NCBI RefSeq assembly: GCF_001436375.1 | Contig: NZ_AZGA01000087.1 | Location: forward strand, 82,298 to 146,297 | Reading direction: 5' to 3' | Origin: Agrilactobacillus composti DSM 18527 = JCM 14202 | Lineage (GTDB): Bacteria; Bacillota; Bacilli; Lactobacillales; Lactobacillaceae | Length of the DNA stretch: 64,000 nucleotides | Part shown: positions 33,222 through 42,038 of the stretch, piece after piece | Numbering within the stretch: position 1 is the first letter of the stretch | Layout of the letters: every line of letters begins with the position of its first letter | Translations under genes and position numbers: made by a program | Notes under the pieces: generated by a model | The model's input: only the letters and a program-made list of their open reading frames with translations | What the model was told of the DNA's origin: nothing | Databases searched by the model: none

Positions 33222-33791
33222 TTAGAAGAAACTATTCACTTGAAAAGCATCCCCATTAGGATAGACCACGAATTCCCGGGTTCTAATGACGCCAGTAGCG
33301 CCGGCGGGGAAGTAAGCTTCGTCAACGGCGACGTAAGGTGAGCCCCAAGATCCATTGTAATACCAGGTGTCACTACCACCGTTTAACATATGGGCCCAGC
33401 CATAGTCGTTACTGGGATTTTCGCCATATTTAGCGGCCACATTTAAAATGGCATCCCCAGCTGTGGCCACCGGCACCCGTACTTGACTGCCTTGGACGTA
33501 TTGGTTATCCCCCAAGTCATACCAATAAGTATCGCCGTTTTTCACATAGCCAAAGACCCGCCATTGGGAACCGTTGGGTAGGATGCGTAAGAAGGGGTGG
33601 CTGGCTTCGTCATAACCGCTGAAAAGATTAGCCCCCCAATAACCCGTTACCGTAGCGGTACTGTCGTAAACATTGTATTGATTTTCCGGCCGGAAATACG
33701 CGGCTTGGGTCGTGTCTGGTTTTGCCAGTAGGCCCACCGTACTGAACAGCAACGCCAATAACGCAGTCCCTAAAATTTTTTTGAATTTCAT
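33222..33791 (-). CDS. Secreted SLAP/SH3-like surface protein
   Basis: 189 residues from ATG 33791, seven bases after GGGAGG; the frame from 33806 has no site. Signal peptide MKFKKILGTALLALLFSTVG, probable cleavage after TTQA. The mature part has a segment FLRILPNGSQWRVFGYVKNG ending YVQGSQVRV, which resembles the S-layer/SLAP repeat of lactobacilli (Gly-Asn-rich, aromatic strands), followed by a second domain of similar composition. Probably exported and loosely bound to the wall. Function unknown. Adjacent to recQ by chance or shared promoter. Confidence 0.7.
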   Translation of the reverse strand: MKFKKILGTALLALLFSTVGLLAKPDTTQAAYFRPENQYNVYDSTATVTGYWGANLFSGYDEASHPFLRILPNGSQWRVFGYVKNGDTYWYDLGDNQYVQGSQVRVPVATAGDAILNVAAKYGENPSNDYGWAHMLNGGSDTWYYNGSWGSPYVAVDEAYFPAGATGVIRTREFVVYPNGDAFQVNSFF

Positions 33792-33834
33792 ATTCAAACC
33801 TCCCAAGTTTGATTGTTATTTTTGGATAAAGTAT

Positions 33835-35598
33835 CTATGCGGTCACGCCAGCTTGATAGTCGGCAATAATTTTCAAGAATTGACTGCCATATTTGGTCAG
33901 TTTACTCTCACCCACGCCTTTAACATCCAACATTTCTGAATCAGTGCTAGGCATTTGACTGCACATGTCCGACAAAGTTTTGTCTGAAAAAATGACAAAT
34001 GGCGGGACACCTTGTTTTTCCGCCAACTGCCGGCGCAATTGCCGTAATTGTTCAAAGAGTTCATTATTCACCGGCAAACTCTTGGTGGCGGTCACGGCGA
34101 CTTTGCGGGTCACGGTTTGTTCTCCCTTTAAGACCGCCGCGCCCAGAGCGGTGATTTTAAGGACAGGGTATTGGCCCCCGTCAGCCAGTAAGTAGCCGGC
34201 AGCAGTCAAATAGTCGATCAATTCGGCAATGGCTTTTTTAGTTTGGTTGGCCATAATGCCATAGGTAGACAGGGTTTCAAACCCCATTTTAGTCACTTTT
34301 TGGTCTTTGGAGCCGGCTAAAACTTGGGCCACCAACGTTTTCCCAAAGCGTTCATGCATCCGATAGACGCAAGACAAGACTTTTTGGGTGGCAACGGTGA
34401 TGTCTTGGGATTCCCGAGTATCTAAACAATTGCTACAGCGACCGCATTTAGGCCCTGTCTCTCCAAAATAGTTTAAGATAAATTGTTGCAAACATTGCTC
34501 CGTATTGGCATATTGACTCATCATTTGCAGTTTTTCATACTCGTGTTGCTTGCTTTGTTCATCCCGATCGGATTGGTCGATAAAGAAGTGCTGGGTTTGC
34601 ACATCAGCCAATTTGAATAACAAAATAGCTTCACTGGGCAGGCCATCCCGTCCAGCCCGGCCGGCTTCTTGGTAGTAAGCCTCTAGACTACCGGGGACGG
34701 CATCGTGGATCACAAAGCGCACGTTACTTTTATCAATACCCATGCCAAAGGCGTTGGTGGCCACCATGACTTGAGCTCGGTCATACAAGAAGTCCTCTTG
34801 GTTGTGGCGGCGCTGTTCAGGGGTTAAGCCCCCGTGGTACATGGTCACAGAGAAGTGGCGTTTTTGCAGTAGTTTGGTAAGCCGTTCCACTTCTTTACGG
34901 GTACTAGCATAAATAATGCCAGATTGATCCGCGTTTAATTTCAGATAATCCAGTAAATACCGGTCGCTGTCTTGATCTTTCACCACTTTAAAGGCTAAAT
35001 TATCCCGCTGAAAACCGGTCTTCACTTCTTGGGTAATGCCTAAGCGGGTCTTAATATCTTCAGCCACCCGGGGGGTTGCTGTGGCTGTGAGGGCCACAAT
35101 GGTGGGCTGGGTGGGCAGTTGTTTTAACCGGTCCGTTAAGGCCAAATAGCTGGGGCGAAAATCATGGCCCCATTGGGAGATACAATGGGCTTCGTCCACA
35201 GCCACCAGATCAATGGGCAGGGCGGCCAATTGGGCAAAGGCACCGGAATCTAAACGTTCTGGGGAAACATATAACAACTTAACGGCGCCAGCTTGGGCTT
35301 GGTTGAGGCGGTCGTTGATCTCACTGAAATCCAAACTGCTATTGACAAAGGTGGCGGGGATACCATTTTCATTTAAAGCATCTACTTGATCCTTCATCAA
35401 GGCGATCAATGGCGAGACCACCAGGGTCAACCCCTTTAATAACAATGCTGGGATTTGATAACAGAGGGATTTACCACCCCCAGTGGGCATGATAGTCAGC
35501 ACATTTTCATGCTTCAAAATGGCGTCGATCACTGCCTGTTGGCCGGGGCGAAAGCTGTCGTAACCAAATTTCGTTTTTAAAAGTTCTTGAGGGGTCAT
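33835..35598 (-). CDS. recQ: ATP-dependent DNA helicase RecQ
   Basis: 587 residues. Motif I TGGGKSLCYQIPALL, DEAH box VAVDEAHCISQWGHDFRPSY, motif III ATATPRV, motif VI QEAGRAGRDG, zinc-binding RQC cysteines (CLQQF, CGRCSNC), and a C-terminal HRDC domain (EQLRQLRRQLAEKQGVPPFV; MLDVKGVGESKLTKYG). Unwinds DNA during recombination and repair. Length and domains are those of the Firmicute RecQ. Confidence 0.95.
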   Translation of the reverse strand: MTPQELLKTKFGYDSFRPGQQAVIDAILKHENVLTIMPTGGGKSLCYQIPALLLKGLTLVVSPLIALMKDQVDALNENGIPATFVNSSLDFSEINDRLNQAQAGAVKLLYVSPERLDSGAFAQLAALPIDLVAVDEAHCISQWGHDFRPSYLALTDRLKQLPTQPTIVALTATATPRVAEDIKTRLGITQEVKTGFQRDNLAFKVVKDQDSDRYLLDYLKLNADQSGIIYASTRKEVERLTKLLQKRHFSVTMYHGGLTPEQRRHNQEDFLYDRAQVMVATNAFGMGIDKSNVRFVIHDAVPGSLEAYYQEAGRAGRDGLPSEAILLFKLADVQTQHFFIDQSDRDEQSKQHEYEKLQMMSQYANTEQCLQQFILNYFGETGPKCGRCSNCLDTRESQDITVATQKVLSCVYRMHERFGKTLVAQVLAGSKDQKVTKMGFETLSTYGIMANQTKKAIAELIDYLTAAGYLLADGGQYPVLKITALGAAVLKGEQTVTRKVAVTATKSLPVNNELFEQLRQLRRQLAEKQGVPPFVIFSDKTLSDMCSQMPSTDSEMLDVKGVGESKLTKYGSQFLKIIADYQAGVTA

Positions 35599-35708
35599 TA
35601 GGGTAAGTACCTTTCTAAAATTGTGACTTATATATAAATACGTTAAATTCTGCCGAAGCTTCTGTCACAATTCTAACGATTTTCGCGGACCAACACAATG
35701 GTTAAGGA

Positions 35709-36554
35709 TTATTGCTTTTGGCTGGTACCATCATTGTAATTTAAAGTATACCCGGTTTGGACATTAAAGATATAAACATTGAAGTGAATTTTGTCACTAC
35801 CCACCGATTGTGCCCGCATCTGTACTCCCCGGGCCAGCAATTCATCCCCACGAAAAATTGGATGAACTTCATAGCGCACATAATTATCCGGACTTTGTTT
35901 CAAGAAATAAGCAATATCCATTTCATGGTGCAACATTTCCGGTGTGTTCAAAGAAGTAGTGCCGGTCATCAGATTCTTAGGATTATTATTTTCCCCAGAA
36001 AGCTGATAGCCAATCAAATGACTGCGATTATACAGCCACCCATGATTGGTGCGCTTGTTATGCCAGCCAGTAGGATTCCAGGTTAAAGCACTGCGCTTAG
36101 CCGTGGGCATTAAACTTTTATTCAACAGGGCATTGGCCGCCCCCACCCGATTCAAGTGGTCCAAATCTGAAAAGGCTGTCCAAGCGCCTTTGTCTAGGGA
36201 TAAGTCCTGGGTAGAAAAGGCGGGGTCATTATTATTTACCGTGATCTCTTGTTCACCCGTAAAATCTAAGCTGGCTAAGTCCGATTGGGTGGGCGTTGCC
36301 GCTGGGGTCGCTTCAGATTGGGTGTCAGCTTGACTGGTAGTTTGAGCCAGGCTAGCCTTTTCTTGGTCCAGTTTGGTCTGATTTTTGGAAATTTCTGAGG
36401 CTTTTTGGGAATTTGCTTCTTCTAGACTACTTAGTGTTTGGCTACTACTGGTTGCATCGGAAGAAGCAGAATTGTCAGACTCACTGTTGCAAGCACTCAG
36501 GCCAATACTGAGGCTAGCTAGTAAAGTTAGGAAATATAGGGTTTTTTTTCTCAT
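35709..36554 (-). CDS. Surface lipoprotein DNA/RNA non-specific endonuclease (EndA-like)
   Basis: 281 residues. Lipoprotein signal with LSAC (Cys22), a Ser/Gln/Thr linker with coiled-coil tendency (about 25-95), then a beta-beta-alpha metal nuclease domain: GAWTAFSDLDHLNRVGAANA, NRSHLIGYQLSGENNNPKNLM with the catalytic histidine, and LNTPEMLHHEMD. Relatives are the competence DNA-entry nuclease EndA and secreted NucA-type enzymes. Overlaps the preceding gene by four bases (ATGA). Confidence 0.85.
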   Translation of the reverse strand: MRKKTLYFLTLLASLSIGLSACNSESDNSASSDATSSSQTLSSLEEANSQKASEISKNQTKLDQEKASLAQTTSQADTQSEATPAATPTQSDLASLDFTGEQEITVNNNDPAFSTQDLSLDKGAWTAFSDLDHLNRVGAANALLNKSLMPTAKRSALTWNPTGWHNKRTNHGWLYNRSHLIGYQLSGENNNPKNLMTGTTSLNTPEMLHHEMDIAYFLKQSPDNYVRYEVHPIFRGDELLARGVQMRAQSVGSDKIHFNVYIFNVQTGYTLNYNDGTSQKQ

Positions 36555-37324
36555 CGTAAGGCCTTTCTATACCCGGCATTTTGGGCATCTTGTTCGCTGT
36601 TGAAAATCACTGCATTGGCTGAATTCATCCGATAACCCGCTTGACCAGGAACATGATAAATTTTGGAATTGGCGTTGCCAATAATTTGCCCCGTGGCTGT
36701 GGTCATGTTGCCCTTTTGGCTGGCTGTATTTGGTGTGGCCGCTGCGGCGGTTTGCTGGGCTTGTTGATCCGGTTGGGTGGGCCCATTTTGAGGGGCTTGG
36801 GCAGCTGCCTGACTTTGAGAAGCTGCCGTTTCAGAAGCCGCCGCTGACTGTGCTGTTGTGGCCGCCGCGGCTAGTGATGCACTTTCAGATGACTGCTGTT
36901 CCGCAACGGCAGCCAGACTTTTAGAGGTGGCCTTGGCCGCCGCCAGTTTCTTGGCGTCAGCTTTATTTTCAGAGACCATCTTGCTGGTGGGTGTACTGGT
37001 TTTAGACCCCGTCGAATTATTTTTTGGCAGTGCCCCGGCAAATAAAATAGCGGCCAGGATCAAACAATACAGCCACCACTGTTTATAAATAGGTGCCAAC
37101 TGGTTAGATTCTGATGTTTCTGGTGCTGACTTACCGGGCGCTGGCCGGACTAAAGTTGGAGCCGGTGGTGTTTTTCGAAGTTTTAAATATTGGTATAGGT
37201 ATAGCCCAAAGCCGGCTAAGCCCACCAGCAGAGCAACGATAGCCCCCAGGCGGACCAAAATAGCAAACACCCCAATGATCAACAGGCCGTTCCATACAAC
37301 GGCTGTCCCAGATTTCTTTTTCAT
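36551..37324 (-). CDS. Membrane protein with Ada-like C-terminal domain, partner of the nuclease
   Basis: 257 residues from ATG 37324 (GGAGG six bases upstream). Membrane helices near 10-45 and 84-104, an Ala/Ser/Gln-rich coiled linker (about 115-205), and a C-terminal domain NSKIYHVPGQAGYRMNSANAV followed by DAQNAGYRKALR. That end is the metal-binding/Ada-type motif seen at the end of many Firmicute nucleases and surface proteins. It probably anchors or regulates the EndA-like nuclease that follows in the same operon. Confidence 0.65.
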   Translation of the reverse strand: MKKKSGTAVVWNGLLIIGVFAILVRLGAIVALLVGLAGFGLYLYQYLKLRKTPPAPTLVRPAPGKSAPETSESNQLAPIYKQWWLYCLILAAILFAGALPKNNSTGSKTSTPTSKMVSENKADAKKLAAAKATSKSLAAVAEQQSSESASLAAAATTAQSAAASETAASQSQAAAQAPQNGPTQPDQQAQQTAAAATPNTASQKGNMTTATGQIIGNANSKIYHVPGQAGYRMNSANAVIFNSEQDAQNAGYRKALR

Positions 37325-37339
37325 TTTAAACCTCCACAT

Positions 37340-37724
37340 TTAATTTAATGCAACCGAAATGAAAGTCGCAGCCCGTCCTCCCGAGAAAGGGACCTATCAA
37401 TTGGTTGACTACTATCATAAGTTTACCTGAAGATAGCTTAATAATAAACTTAATTTATGGGATTAAAATACTTATCAAACTTGCGGAAAACGGGAATTTA
37501 GCAACGTTTTACCAGCAATCATTTTTTAAAGCCTTAACGGCTTACAATCTAACAGTTAGTAGCAGTGCGTCAATAAAATTAAGCTCAATTGAGACATTGT
37601 GCACAATGTTTAATTTGTCGTCATTTTATTCGTTCAAATAGAGCTTTTTGGTTTCACCATTGGCTTGAAAAGTGGTATTGTATGGGCATGCAATGTCGTT
37701 GATTAGATAAGGAGAGGATAAGAA
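37340..37724. other. Gene-poor AT-rich stretch
   Basis: 385 bases between two divergent genes. The only open frame (37405-37641) has no ribosome site and unusual composition, so it is not called. The AAGGAGAGGA site of the downstream reductase is at 37709-37718. Confidence 0.6.
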
Positions 37725-39683
37725 ATGCCTGAATTTGATAAATTATTCACATTGGGCCATATTGGTAAGCTGGCCATTAAGAACCGGGTGGTCATGCCGG
37801 CAATTGGCGTTAATTTGGCCCGGCTAAATGGTGAGGCCAGTAACGATATCATTCGTTACTATGAAGAACGGGCCAAAGGCGGTGTGGGGCTAATCATCAC
37901 GGAGATCACCCGCATCGATGATGAAACTGGTGTGGGTACATTAAAGCAGCTATCGGTGACGTCACCGGCCGTATTGCCCCAATTGCAACGTTTAGTGGAT
38001 ACGGTCCACAAGTATGACTGTAAACTGTTTATCCAGCTACACCATCCTGGCCGGGAGACCAGTTCCCGCCTGTTAGGCGGCCAGCAAATGGTAGCCCCAT
38101 CGGCCATTGCCGATAAACAGGTACAAGAAGTCCCCCGGGCTTTAACCGTGGCTGAAATCAAAGATTTGATTCAAAAGTTTATTAACGGTGCTACGATTGC
38201 CCAAGCTGCTGGCGCCGATGGTGTGGAATTACATGCCGCCCATGGGTACTTATTGAATGAATTTCTGTCGCCTTATGCCAACCGGCGTAGTGATCAATAT
38301 GGGGGTAGTTTGGAAAATCGCCTGCGGATACTTCACGAGATTATCACTGGGATCAAAGCAGCCTGTGGCGCAGACCTTCCCATCAGCGTGCGTATTTCGG
38401 CCGATGAATTCGTGGAGGGTGGCCTGAAAATCGAAGATTCCATTGCCATTGCTCAGGCATTGGAAGACTATGGGGCTGATGCTATTAATGTTTCCAGTGG
38501 TATTTATGAGAGTCAGCAAACCATCATTGAACCGGGCAACTATCCCCAAGGCTGGAAAGCCAATCTGGGCACGGCCATTAAAAAACAAGTCAAAATTCCG
38601 GTGATTGCCGTGGATAACATTAAAACCCCAGCGGTTGCTGAACAATTATTAGCGGATGGGGCGTCAGACTTTGTAGGCATTGCCCGAGCCAACTTAGCGG
38701 ATCCCAATTGGACCCTGAAAGCTAAACACGGCCAAGCTAATCAAATTACTATTTGTATTGGTTGTCTATTATGTATTCAAGCGGTGATGCAAGGTAAGCA
38801 TGTAGTTTGTGCGGTTAATCCTAGACTGGGTCGCGAACGGGAATTCAGTCACCTACCGAAAAATGGGGCTGGCCAAACGGTGGCAATTATCGGTGGTGGC
38901 CCTGGGGGGCTAGCTGCGGCTGAAACATTGGCGGATCGGAATTTCCAAGTGGAATTGTTCGAACAACGGCCAAAATTAGGTGGGGCTTTGACCATTGCCA
39001 GTGTGCCGGCCCACAAAGAAAAGATTGCCTTATTTGAGCAACAATTGATTAATCAAGTCCAAATCCGGGATAATATTCATTTCCATCTGGGTGAAAAGGC
39101 TACGGTCACGGGTATTCAAGGCTTAAGTCCGGTGGGGGTATTTTTAGCCACTGGGGCGAGATCGATTATTCCTGACTTGCCAGGCATTCATGGTGATCAC
39201 GTGGTTACTGCTGAAGGCTACTTGGCTGGCCAAGAACCTGTCAAAGGGTCCGTGGTGGTGATTGGCTCCGGGATGACCGGTTTAGAGGTCGCCATGAAAT
39301 TGGCCACTGAAGGTCATCAGATCACCATTGCTGAAATGCAACAAAAGGTGGGCCCTGGTGCTGATTCGGCGGCCATCGCCGGTATCATGGCGGGCTTGAG
39401 TCATTTTGAACCCACGATCATGACCGATGAGCGGCTAACCGCCGTCACGGCCGCAGGGGTGACTTTGGTGAACGGCACCACGGGTGAAACCACCACAGTG
39501 GCTGCAGATACGGTCGTCTTGGCCCTAGGCGTGCACCCGGATGAAGCTGCCATGGCACCGTTTGTCCAAGCTTTTGCAGATTTGAAGTTGATCGGGGATG
39601 CCAATTTAGGTCGGTCCATTGCCGACGCCATGAAAGATGGCTTTACCAAAGCGGCTGCTTTTAACACCTATCAACCTGTTTAA
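37725..39683 (+). CDS. NADH:flavin oxidoreductase / 2-enoate reductase (FadH-like)
   Basis: 652 residues. Old Yellow Enzyme barrel (1-345; FIQLHHPGRETS, DGVELHAAHGYLLNEFLSPY with the His pair, and RRSDQYGGSLENR), an iron-sulfur motif about 342-365, then FAD/NAD domains (VAIIGGGPGGLAAAETL; VVVIGSGMTGLEVAMKLA). Relatives reduce 2,4-dienoyl-CoA, 2-enoates or bile acids. The cluster motif is CIGCLLCI...C with two residues between cysteines two and three, where the family usually has three. Single gene with terminator. Confidence 0.85.
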   Translation: MPEFDKLFTLGHIGKLAIKNRVVMPAIGVNLARLNGEASNDIIRYYEERAKGGVGLIITEITRIDDETGVGTLKQLSVTSPAVLPQLQRLVDTVHKYDCKLFIQLHHPGRETSSRLLGGQQMVAPSAIADKQVQEVPRALTVAEIKDLIQKFINGATIAQAAGADGVELHAAHGYLLNEFLSPYANRRSDQYGGSLENRLRILHEIITGIKAACGADLPISVRISADEFVEGGLKIEDSIAIAQALEDYGADAINVSSGIYESQQTIIEPGNYPQGWKANLGTAIKKQVKIPVIAVDNIKTPAVAEQLLADGASDFVGIARANLADPNWTLKAKHGQANQITICIGCLLCIQAVMQGKHVVCAVNPRLGREREFSHLPKNGAGQTVAIIGGGPGGLAAAETLADRNFQVELFEQRPKLGGALTIASVPAHKEKIALFEQQLINQVQIRDNIHFHLGEKATVTGIQGLSPVGVFLATGARSIIPDLPGIHGDHVVTAEGYLAGQEPVKGSVVVIGSGMTGLEVAMKLATEGHQITIAEMQQKVGPGADSAAIAGIMAGLSHFEPTIMTDERLTAVTAAGVTLVNGTTGETTTVAADTVVLALGVHPDEAAMAPFVQAFADLKLIGDANLGRSIADAMKDGFTKAAAFNTYQPV

Positions 39684-39713
39684 GCGAACTACTTATTTCT
39701 ATAAAATAATGTC

Positions 39714-39758
39714 AAAAACGCAAGTCCGCCGCTGGCAAAGCAGGGGACTTGCGTTTTT
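39714..39758. terminator. Bidirectional terminator
   Basis: AAAACGCAAGTCC / GGACTTGCGTTTT stem with T-runs on both strands; ends the reductase gene and the rib operon. Confidence 0.85.
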
Positions 39759-39759
39759 G

Positions 39760-40227
39760 TTAGGCCTTTAATAATTTAGTGAGTCCGATCATCTCTAATA
39801 CACCAGCTGCACAGTCCCGGCCTTTATTCCCAACCTTGCCACCGGCCCGGTTAATTGCTTGGTCCAAGGTATCGGTGGTCAACACACCAAACATCACGGG
39901 GATGGGGCCATTTAAAGATACGGCGGCTAAACCCCCAGCGGTTTGGCTGCAGACATATTGGTAGTGGTCGGTCTCTCCCCGAATCACAGCACCTAAAGCA
40001 ATGATGCCATCAAAACGGCCGGAAAGACTCATCTGCTGGGCTGCCCGGGGAAGTTCAAAGGCGCCGGGGACCGAGATCACAGTGATATTGTCAGCCGATA
40101 CACCTAGTTGTTGTAACTCGGCTAGGGCGCCGGCTTTTAAGCGCTCAGTGACCAATTCGTTAAACTGCGCCACCACAATACCAATGCGCTGATCCGCACC
40201 ATTTTTAGGACCTTGAAAAGTAGGCAT
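39760..40227 (-). CDS. ribH: 6,7-dimethyl-8-ribityllumazine synthase
   Basis: 155 residues. Substrate loops GIVVAQFNELVTERL, SVPGAFELPRAAQQ and GALGAVIRGETDHYQYV-type segment (IALGAVIRGETDHYQY) with the catalytic His, and the C-terminal NRAGGKVGNKG. Condenses the ribityl-pyrimidine with dihydroxybutanone phosphate to give lumazine. Last gene of the operon, one base after ribBA. Confidence 0.95.
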   Translation of the reverse strand: MPTFQGPKNGADQRIGIVVAQFNELVTERLKAGALAELQQLGVSADNITVISVPGAFELPRAAQQMSLSGRFDGIIALGAVIRGETDHYQYVCSQTAGGLAAVSLNGPIPVMFGVLTTDTLDQAINRAGGKVGNKGRDCAAGVLEMIGLTKLLKA

Positions 40228-40228
40228 T

Positions 40229-41443
40229 TTACTGCACCTCCTTTAAATAATGATGGAATTTATGTTTCTTGGCCACTAAGTAGGCCCGATTTTCGGGATT
40301 GGCCGGGACTTCCAAAGGCTGTCGTGTGGTCACTATCCCCAGCTGCTCTAATTGTTGGATTTTATCCGGGTTATTGGTCAGCAAGGCCACACTATGGACT
40401 GCATATTTATGCAAAATGGCCGCTACTAAACCGTAATCCCGCTGATCGGGATCAAAGCCTAAGTGCACATTGGCTTCCACGGTATCTAAGCCCGCTTCTT
40501 GGAGTTTATAGGCCCGTAATTTATTGGCCAGGCCAATGCCCCGGCCTTCTTGGCGCAAATAAAGGACTGCACCAGTGCCCGCCGCTTCAATGGTCTGCAG
40601 CGACCGAGCTAATTGCTCACCACAATCGCAGCGCTTAGAACCCAAGACGTCTCCGGTGAAGCACTCCGAATGAATCCGCAATAATAAGGGGTTGGCACCT
40701 TTAATTTGGCCCTTGGAAATTAAAAGGGTGGGTTCATGACCATTGTGGGTATCAAAGGCAGTCAACTCAAAATCACCATAGGCCGTGGGTAAATGGACTT
40801 GGGTCACCAAGTCGGCCACCGCCGCATCGTGGGTGTAGCGGTAAGTTTGAATGTCTTGGATGGACAGTAATGGCATTTGCATCCCCTCGGCAAAAGGTTT
40901 GAGGTCCTTGCGCCGGGCCATGGTGCCGTCCTTTTTGAGAATTTCACAAATATAAGCGACCGGACTGGCGCCGGCTAATTTAGCCAGATCCACGGCCGCT
41001 TCCGTATGGCCTGGTCGAGCTAAAACACCCTGGTCGTCAGCAATCAAGGGAAAGACGTGACCAGGATGGTAAAAGTCCCCCCAAGTAGTATCAGAATCGG
41101 CCAAGGCTTGAATCGTGGTGGCCCGATCCTGGGCCGAAATACCGGTGGTAGTCTGGACGGCATCGGCACTCACCGTGAAGGCGGTGCCAAAAGCATCGTT
41201 GCCCTGGGCCAGCATTGGCCCTAAACCAAGCCGCTGGGCATAGGCGCTACTCATGGGGACACATAATAAGCCCCGGGCCTTGGTGACCATGGTATTGACC
41301 GCTGGTTGGCTGGCAAATTGTGCCAAGCCCACCATATCCCCTTCAGCTTCCCGGTGTTCCGAATCGGTGACAATTATCAACCGGCCTTGTTTTAAAGCCG
41401 CTAAAGCGATTTCGACCCGTTGATTAACGTTAGTTTGACGCAT
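40229..41443 (-). CDS. ribBA: Bifunctional DHBP synthase / GTP cyclohydrolase II
   Basis: 404 residues. N-terminal DHBP synthase domain (1-200; TDSEHREAEGDMV acidic site, PGHVFPLIAD, RPGHTEAAVDLAKLAG, YICEILKKDGTMA), C-terminal GTP cyclohydrolase II (207-404; RIHSECFTGDVLGSKRCDCG zinc cysteines, YLRQEGRGIGL). Provides both riboflavin precursors. Overlaps the end of ribE by 14 bases. Confidence 0.95.
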   Translation of the reverse strand: MRQTNVNQRVEIALAALKQGRLIIVTDSEHREAEGDMVGLAQFASQPAVNTMVTKARGLLCVPMSSAYAQRLGLGPMLAQGNDAFGTAFTVSADAVQTTTGISAQDRATTIQALADSDTTWGDFYHPGHVFPLIADDQGVLARPGHTEAAVDLAKLAGASPVAYICEILKKDGTMARRKDLKPFAEGMQMPLLSIQDIQTYRYTHDAAVADLVTQVHLPTAYGDFELTAFDTHNGHEPTLLISKGQIKGANPLLLRIHSECFTGDVLGSKRCDCGEQLARSLQTIEAAGTGAVLYLRQEGRGIGLANKLRAYKLQEAGLDTVEANVHLGFDPDQRDYGLVAAILHKYAVHSVALLTNNPDKIQQLEQLGIVTTRQPLEVPANPENRAYLVAKKHKFHHYLKEVQ

Positions 41444-42038
41444 TAGCTAATACCTCCTGTTGGCGTTGTAAATATTTTCCCAAGATGTCCGTTTCAATGT
41501 TTACCAAGTCCCCAGTCTGCAGTTGTCCCAGGATAGTGGCTTCTAAGGTGTGGGGAATCAAACTCACGCTAAAAGTGGTCCGGGTGGCGGCCGTGAGGGT
41601 CAAACTCACCCCGTCAATGGCAATGGATCCCTTTTCCACGATATAAGGGGCAAAGGCTGGGTCAATGTCAAAGGTGAGGACTTGGGCATTTTGAATGGCC
41701 GTCTTGGTAATCAAGGTGGCGGTGGTATCCACATGGCCCTGGACGAAATGGCCATCTAAACGACCATTAGCCTGTAAGGCAGGTTCCAAATTAACGGCGG
41801 CATTTTGTGTCAGATGGCCTAAATTCGTACGGGCCATGGTTTCTGGCATGGTTTCGGTTTCAAAGCCATCTGGTTTTAGAGCGGTGATGGTCAAGCAAAC
41901 GCCATTGACCGCAATGCTGGCCCCCACCGGGCTATGTAACTGCTGCGTTAAGGGGGTTTTGATCTGGAGTTGGGCGGTGTCTTGGTGTTGGGAAATGTGG
42001 GCGATGGTACCAATACTTTGAATAATACCAGTGAACAT
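41430..42038 (-). CDS. ribE: Riboflavin synthase alpha subunit
   Basis: 202 residues from ATG 42038 (MFTGIIQSIGTIA); a longer open frame to 42188 is inside ribD. Two tandem lumazine-binding repeats: GVCLTITAL...MPETMARTNLG and the second KGSIAIDGVSLTLTA...LIPHTLEATILG. Dismutates two lumazines into riboflavin. Start and ribD stop share one base (TAATG). Confidence 0.95.
   Translation of the reverse strand: MFTGIIQSIGTIAHISQHQDTAQLQIKTPLTQQLHSPVGASIAVNGVCLTITALKPDGFETETMPETMARTNLGHLTQNAAVNLEPALQANGRLDGHFVQGHVDTTATLITKTAIQNAQVLTFDIDPAFAPYIVEKGSIAIDGVSLTLTAATRTTFSVSLIPHTLEATILGQLQTGDLVNIETDILGKYLQRQQEVLANASN

Noticed and set aside
37405-37641. 78-codon open frame
   Set aside because: No ribosome site, odd composition and no family; treated as chance in an AT-rich gap.
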